A stretch of DNA of 37,602 nucleotides from contig NVVJ01000032.1 of NCBI GenBank assembly GCA_002402175.1, forward strand, positions 1 through 37,602, read 5' to 3'. This document shows, one piece after another, positions 33,225 to 37,602 of this stretch. The DNA comes from SAR86 cluster bacterium (GTDB taxonomy: Bacteria > Pseudomonadota > Gammaproteobacteria > Pseudomonadales > Pseudohongiellaceae). The notes beneath the pieces were generated by a model. That model did not search any database and was not told the origin of the DNA. It was given only the letters and a program-made list of their open reading frames with translations. Position 1 is the stretch's first letter, and each line of letters begins with the position of its first letter. The translations under genes and the position numbers were made by a program.

Positions 33225-34472
33225 ATGCTTGGACGCTGGTTTGAAATAGCGCTGTGGAAGCGCATTTTGGGTGCAATGTTACTGGGTATTGTCGTGGGTA
33301 TGGTGTGGGGGCCTGGTGCAGAGAACATTGCCTGGGTAGGAACCTTATTCATCCGCTTAATACGCATGGTGGTGGTGCCTCTGGTTTTCGTAACGTTGAT
33401 ATCCGGCGTAGTCTCCATGGGAGACCCAAGCAAGCTAGGTTCTCTTGGCGTTAAAACACTAGCGATATACATGGCAACAACCCTGGCGGCTATCACCATT
33501 GGGCTGGTTCTGGCGGCATTTATGCAACCTGGTGTTGGGGTAGACCTGTCAAACGCAATCCCGGGTCAAATACAGGAAGCGATTCCTTTGTCTGAGCGGC
33601 TGATGAATATTGTGCCATCCAATCCTATCGCCGCTTTGGCTGAGGGTAATATTCTCGCCATTATTTTCTTTGCTCTGTTAGTAGGTGTCAGCCTGCTCAC
33701 CATTGGCGAAAAAGGTAAGCCGGTTGCAGACCTGATGGATTCCAGCTCTGACATGATGCTGCGAATTACTCATTGGGTAATGGAAGCGGCGCCGTTTGGT
33801 GTGTTTGCATTGATAGCTCGGATGGCTGGTACTCAAGGAGTTGCCGCACTGCTGGACGTGGTAACGCTGGCCTTTGCGGTGCTGCTTGCCTGTCTGGCAC
33901 ATATGATTCTTGTGCATGGCCTGCTCATTATGAAACTCACGCTTAAATTGTCACCTGTTATGTTTTTTCGTGGGGCACGTGACGCTATGCTGGTTGCGTT
34001 CTCTACCTCTTCAAGTTCTGCGACATTGCCAGTATCCATGTCGGTGGCCGAGGAAAACCTTGGCATAAGCCCGGTAGTTGCTTCTACGGTATTACCCCTT
34101 GGTGCCACCATTAATATGGATGGTACGGCGTTATATGTTGGTATTGTTTCGGTGTTTGCAGCTCAGGTATTCGGCATTGAGCTTAGTTTTGCCGACTATG
34201 TACTTATTGCCGGAACCACTACCCTGGTCTCCATTGGCACGGCAGCTGTGCCAGGTGCATCACTTTTTCTTATGGCGGCGGTAATGGAGACAATTGGTAT
34301 TACACCGGAGCAGATAGCCCTGGTTATTGGATTCATATTCGCGTTTGACAGACCGCTTGATATGCTGCGAACGGCGGTTAATATCGGTGGTGATCTTTCT
34401 GTGTCAACGGCAGTTGCCAACTGGGAAGGAGAATTTGATAAAGAGATTTTCGACAGGCCGCTTAAATACTAA
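33225..34472 (+). CDS. dicarboxylate/amino acid:cation symporter (DAACS)
   Basis: 415 residues of the GltP/DctA/GltPh family. Diagnostic pieces: FIRLIRMVVVPLVFVTLISG early, the serine-rich hairpin FSTSSSSATLPVS, PLGATINMDGTALY (helix 7 N-M-D-G-T), GTAAVPGAS (hairpin 2) and DRPLDMLRTAVNI-GGDL (helix 8). It takes up glutamate, aspartate or C4-dicarboxylates with Na+ or H+. ATG 33225 has GGAG at 7-nt spacing. It stands alone. Confidence 0.94.
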   Translation: MLGRWFEIALWKRILGAMLLGIVVGMVWGPGAENIAWVGTLFIRLIRMVVVPLVFVTLISGVVSMGDPSKLGSLGVKTLAIYMATTLAAITIGLVLAAFMQPGVGVDLSNAIPGQIQEAIPLSERLMNIVPSNPIAALAEGNILAIIFFALLVGVSLLTIGEKGKPVADLMDSSSDMMLRITHWVMEAAPFGVFALIARMAGTQGVAALLDVVTLAFAVLLACLAHMILVHGLLIMKLTLKLSPVMFFRGARDAMLVAFSTSSSSATLPVSMSVAEENLGISPVVASTVLPLGATINMDGTALYVGIVSVFAAQVFGIELSFADYVLIAGTTTLVSIGTAAVPGASLFLMAAVMETIGITPEQIALVIGFIFAFDRPLDMLRTAVNIGGDLSVSTAVANWEGEFDKEIFDRPLKY

Positions 34473-34499
34473 TAAGCAGTTGTTTGTGCTGCAAATAAA

Positions 34500-34544
34500 T
34501 TTAGTGCGAATAGCTTTGGTACGAATCACTTTAGTATGAATAAG
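34500..34544. repeat. three degenerate 15-bp tandem repeats at the 3' end of the porin gene
   Basis: TTTAGTGCGAATAGC (34500-34514), TTTGGTACGAATCAC (34515-34529) and TTTAGTATGAATAAG (34530-34544) are clear copies. The third contains the stop and last codons of the minus-strand porin gene, so the other two are copies of its tail lying past the stop. It looks like slippage that extended the 3' end. Confidence 0.65.
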
Positions 34545-35958
34545 TAACGGTGATGCCGACGCGTAAATCTTCCGCGAAGAATAGCAAAGGGGAATTATCG
34601 TCGGCCGAGATGTTTATGATCTGGCCATTGATCGCCCAGTTATCATTAATCGTATAATCGGCACCAAATAAGGCCAGCAAGGACTCGGCATTCAAATCAC
34701 CTTGCAGAGTAGACGATAGAACCAGATCGCCATTCATCAGGCTATTGCTGTAGCGAACCAGCCAGGTGCCAAACACGCCGTCGTTAATGAGTGTTTGCCC
34801 CGGTAGTAAACCTTCATCTTCATCCAGTAACATCTGCGCCTGAATGCCAAGGCTTACGCTTTGATCATTGTTAATGGCGTATTCAAAGCCAAATGAAGTA
34901 CCAATCTGATCTTTCTTTAAATTAATGGCGCTGGTCAGACTGGTCGTGCCAGGAAAATTGAAACTGTCTGCCAATACATTGTGACTAAAGGCCAGATCGA
35001 AATTAAGCAGTAGTTTGCCAATGGCTCGGTTTGCGCTGAAACCTAATAAAATAAAATCGTTCTTTTCGGCAACGGCGTCGCCAATCCCCAGTACTGGGTC
35101 TTCATAGCGCAGCTGGTTTTCGTATAGATAAGCAGCCATGAAGGCAATATCACTGCCCTCAAAGGACTTTTTCCAATGGGTTCCAAATTCGAAAAGTAAC
35201 TCCCCGTCTCGATCATAATCAGTGAGGTTAAATTCGGGTTCGAAGAAAAAAGGACTACCTCTTACTGACGCGGGATTAAACTCTGGATACAAATTAACGA
35301 AGCTGGAAAAATTAGACTCCTCGCCAAAGAAATCCCAAACCAACATCAATTGATTTAGACGAGCGTCTTCGATATCAATAATAGTGAAATCTCTGAACTC
35401 ACTGTGGTTGATGATATCAAGTACAGAATTACCAACAGTCTCTCCCCACACCACTGTTTGACGACCAAATTTCAAGCTGTGTTGGTCGAAGCTGTGCTGA
35501 ATAAACAGCTCATTCACGCGAAACTCAGTGTCTATGGAGTCGCCATTGGCTTTGTATTCGTAATCATCTTTCCAGTAAACCTTGGCTTGCCCGCTACCCT
35601 GAAGTAGCCATCCTGGAGCAAAGGCATTCTGGTAGCGGATGTTCAAGGCCAGGCGGTTGGTTTCAATTTCCGACTCTCTTGGGAAGGAAAGCCCTGGGGC
35701 AAGGTCTACACCATGATTATTGGTTTGGCCTGAAAGCTGTTGACTGATCTTTATAGTGAAATTTTCAAGCCAGGCACTTAGTTGGCCGGGCTCTTCTTCG
35801 GCAAAGGCATCTCCGAACAGATCGTCATCGAAACCAAAACCGGCATCAAAGCTTACGTCGTCGCCAAGTATTAGGACATCGTCCTGGGCATATCCTAAAT
35901 GCACGGGAGCAAGTGCAAAGATTCCAAGCCATAGGGGAATTGTTAGTGATCTGTTCAT
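34531..35958 (-). CDS. DUF1302-like outer-membrane porin
   Basis: 475 residues: a signal peptide (IPLWLGIFALAPVHLGYAQ), a short Asp/Phe-rich linker (DDVSFDAGFGFDDDLFGDAF), then a long run of amphipathic beta strands with the pattern LKFGRQTVVWGETVGNS, SYRYQ-like aromatic strands and a C-terminal TVTYSY ending in an aromatic residue. The R-Q-x-V-W-G-E strand recalls DUF1302 outer-membrane proteins. It is 28 nt downstream of the LolA-like gene and the MMPL gene; such triples occur widely and are thought to move lipids or hydrophobic compounds across the envelope. Confidence 0.78.
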   Translation of the reverse strand: MNRSLTIPLWLGIFALAPVHLGYAQDDVLILGDDVSFDAGFGFDDDLFGDAFAEEEPGQLSAWLENFTIKISQQLSGQTNNHGVDLAPGLSFPRESEIETNRLALNIRYQNAFAPGWLLQGSGQAKVYWKDDYEYKANGDSIDTEFRVNELFIQHSFDQHSLKFGRQTVVWGETVGNSVLDIINHSEFRDFTIIDIEDARLNQLMLVWDFFGEESNFSSFVNLYPEFNPASVRGSPFFFEPEFNLTDYDRDGELLFEFGTHWKKSFEGSDIAFMAAYLYENQLRYEDPVLGIGDAVAEKNDFILLGFSANRAIGKLLLNFDLAFSHNVLADSFNFPGTTSLTSAINLKKDQIGTSFGFEYAINNDQSVSLGIQAQMLLDEDEGLLPGQTLINDGVFGTWLVRYSNSLMNGDLVLSSTLQGDLNAESLLALFGADYTINDNWAINGQIINISADDNSPLLFFAEDLRVGITVTYSY

Positions 35959-35986
35959 AGAGTTATAGAGGGAGCGGTGTTTGTAA

Positions 35987-36880
35987 TTAATCTACCTGCC
36001 CGCGCAGCTTTGCCAGCTCGGTTTCACGAAAGGCAACGTCAGTGAGTGTGCGCTGCGTCAGAAACTCATCGTCAATATCTATGCCTGTGTTAATTTCAAG
36101 AATTGCCATGTTCGAGAGCCGGTTGGTTACTAAATTCATCATTGTTAGTGAGCGTGCAATCCAGACATCGTCAACTAACTCAATTCTTGAAGCCAGTAAT
36201 CGCTTCACTTCTTTGTCGTATTGATCAAACATTTCGATGCGCAGTGCTACGAAGCGCTCTTTGTCGATATAGGATACCGTTCTTGAATAACGAGACTTCC
36301 TTGCTCGCTCTTCATTAGGAATCATTTCAATCTTCCATACATCACGGCCAGATTCTGTGGTTTCTTCAAGAGTACTGATTTCATATTCTTCCAGCTTTCC
36401 GGTTTCTGTATCTTCAGTGGTAAATTCGGAACCAAATAACGAGGCAGGTTCAGTGTCATCATCAGAACTACCACTGGCGATTCGTTTTACTCGGCCCAAA
36501 GCGGAAAGGTAAAGCCAGGTTTCATTGTCTCGATCTGCTTCGTCGTAAGCGAAACTAAGCATGCCTATGCCGCGTTCTGCTGCTGGCTCAAGAACAATTG
36601 TTATGCTCTTGGTGTCTTTTAAATTGAGTCCGTAGTTCTTGCCGACAGATTCAAGTGATTTTACTCGAGGTCGTTCTGCGCAGGTGATTTTGCTGTTTCT
36701 AATACCAAATTTGCAAGTTGAAAGCTGCATACGATTAAAGGCTGAATCTGAAGTTGTTCGCGAGTATTCATCCACCCGTTCCATGATTTCTCTGCCGTTG
36801 AGCTCTTGCGCGATCAGGCCGGTCATTGAAGACAGGCCAATGATTGTAAGAGTCAGCAGAGTGTAAATTACTTTCTTCAT
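35987..36880 (-). CDS. LolA-like outer-membrane lipoprotein-sorting family protein
   Basis: 297 residues with a signal peptide (VIYTLLTLTIIGLSSMTGLIA). The mature part opens with NGREIMERVDEYSR, followed by a hydrophobic-groove type beta fold: ETWLYLSALGRVKRIASGSS, SLFGSEFTTEDTE and DVWKIEMIP, the pattern of the periplasmic LolA-like proteins (PF17131) that accompany MMPL transporters. It probably shuttles a lipid or hydrophobic cargo from the MMPL pump to the outer-membrane protein. Its ATG overlaps the MMPL stop by 4 nt, so the two are coupled. Confidence 0.85.
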   Translation of the reverse strand: MKKVIYTLLTLTIIGLSSMTGLIAQELNGREIMERVDEYSRTTSDSAFNRMQLSTCKFGIRNSKITCAERPRVKSLESVGKNYGLNLKDTKSITIVLEPAAERGIGMLSFAYDEADRDNETWLYLSALGRVKRIASGSSDDDTEPASLFGSEFTTEDTETGKLEEYEISTLEETTESGRDVWKIEMIPNEERARKSRYSRTVSYIDKERFVALRIEMFDQYDKEVKRLLASRIELVDDVWIARSLTMMNLVTNRLSNMAILEINTGIDIDDEFLTQRTLTDVAFRETELAKLRGQVD

Positions 36881-37602
36881 GCGGAAGTCTCCATGAATTC
36901 AATTCTTGTGTCGGCATTTTTAAGGCCAAAAGTAGGTTTAAAGATCATGATCATTGCCGGGATTAAAAACAGATCACATAGCAGGGCAACAAATATAGCC
37001 GCCGCGCCAAAGAAACCCATTTTTGCCATTCCCAGATAATCAGAAAAACTGAGCAGGGCGAAACCCATACCTAGAATCATGGTGGTAAACATTACCGCCT
37101 GACCGACATCGTTGATGGTGGATTTTAGGGCCTCACTAATACTGCTCGTGCGAATTAGCTCTATGCGGTAGTGGGTCATGAAGTGAATCGTGTCGTCTAC
37201 GGCAATACCAATAATAAGCGGCGCAATTAACAGGGTGTCTGTGTCCAGTGGTATTCCCATCAGGCCCATGAGACCGAATCCGAGTAGTGCAGGGATTATG
37301 TTGGGCACCATGGCCATGAAGCCGGCCTGAAAAGAGCCAAGAGTTATTACCATGATAACGCTGATTACTATGATCGCCAGCGTGAAGCTGGAGAATTGCG
37401 ATCTGGCGACTTCATCGGCCATACGCATCATAAGCGCCATGGTGCCGGTTAAGTACACTTCCATCTCAGGAAATTCGTCTTCCAGCGCGGCGAATGTCTC
37501 CTCAATATCGACTGAAATTTCGTCGAAGAAAATTTGATATTGATAAGAGCCTGCGTTGTAAATATTCAATGAAATATGAGAGCGGCTATAGTCATCGGAA
37601 AC
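36877..37602 (-). CDS. MMPL/RND-family transporter, C-terminal part
   Basis: The frame is open through the right edge (the TTG at 37569 is internal), so ~241 C-terminal residues are seen. After a short periplasmic part (FAALEDEFPEMEVYLTG) come the second-half membrane helices: SSFTLAIIVISVIMVITLGSF, MVPNIIPALLGFGLMG, then GIAVDDTIHFMTHYR with the G-x3-D-D proton-relay motif of RND/MMPL helix 10, and two further helices. The cytoplasmic tail is short. First gene of the porin/LolA-like operon. Confidence 0.9.
   Translation of the reverse strand, partial: VSDDYSRSHISLNIYNAGSYQYQIFFDEISVDIEETFAALEDEFPEMEVYLTGTMALMMRMADEVARSQFSSFTLAIIVISVIMVITLGSFQAGFMAMVPNIIPALLGFGLMGLMGIPLDTDTLLIAPLIIGIAVDDTIHFMTHYRIELIRTSSISEALKSTINDVGQAVMFTTMILGMGFALLSFSDYLGMAKMGFFGAAAIFVALLCDLFLIPAMIMIFKPTFGLKNADTRIEFMETSA

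Noticed and set aside
37569..37602. Start of the MMPL transporter at 37569
   Set aside because: It is a TTG inside a frame that stays open to the window edge and the protein there is already mid-domain; the gene is cut by the edge.
1..37602. CRISPR arrays, tRNA/rRNA genes, prophage or IS elements
   Set aside because: No regularly spaced direct repeats, cloverleaf-like segments, transposases, integrases or phage structural genes were seen on reading both strands.

Overview
The window looks like a piece of a marine-type gammaproteobacterial chromosome. The DNA is moderately AT-rich (about 47-48% GC by hand count at 541-780), genes are tightly packed in operons, and the families (CheA/CheW/CheR/CheD/CheB, Fpr, thermostable hemolysin, FTR1, LolA-like/MMPL/porin) fit Gammaproteobacteria. 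Lineage is an inference; no rRNA or tRNA is present.

Layout. Positions 1-540 (about 57% GC by hand count) hold the ends of two minus-strand genes, an alpha/beta hydrolase and a PhzF-like protein. At about 540 the sequence switches abruptly into cheA, which lacks its first ~45 codons; both genes meeting there have lost their N-termini, so this is probably a chimeric join. Positions 516-9963 are a chemotaxis operon: cheA-cheW-soluble triple-PAS receptor-STAS-cheR-cheD-(22-codon ORF)-cheB-cheY-CheX/CheC-like, closed by a hairpin. Positions 10079-12000 are accessory: a CPBP membrane protease, a 32% GC lipoprotein gene and remnants that include a LysR C-terminus. Positions 12001-17370 hold a threonine ammonia-lyase, an exported amidase, a PEP-CTERM protein behind an excellent sigma-54 promoter, and a Tat-exported FAD oxidoreductase of the D-amino-acid-oxidase family whose motif order is circularly permuted.

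The most interesting region is 17395-27427. Two operons each start with a PmrA/QseB-type box (two CTTAAG-like half-sites 5 bp apart) placed exactly 10 bp upstream of a -10 element. The first encodes a WaaP/InaA-like kinase and a methyltransferase. The second is a ten-gene run: thermostable-hemolysin (GNAT-like) protein, acyl-adenylating enzyme, heme-oxygenase-like diiron oxygenase, SDR, TPR protein, PmrA/QseB-type response regulator, sensor kinase, cupredoxin, FTR1-type iron permease and a putative outer-membrane protein. I infer a self-regulated system in which an acyl chain is activated, transferred, oxidised and reduced, with its own iron supply and a cell-envelope kinase in the same regulon. 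Product and signal are unknown.

Positions 27480-34472 are amino-acid and peptide metabolism: amidohydrolase, class III aminotransferase, APC permease, ferredoxin-NADP reductase and a dicarboxylate/amino-acid symporter. Positions 34531-37602 are a minus-strand envelope operon of an MMPL/RND transporter (cut by the right edge), a LolA-like protein and a porin-like barrel.
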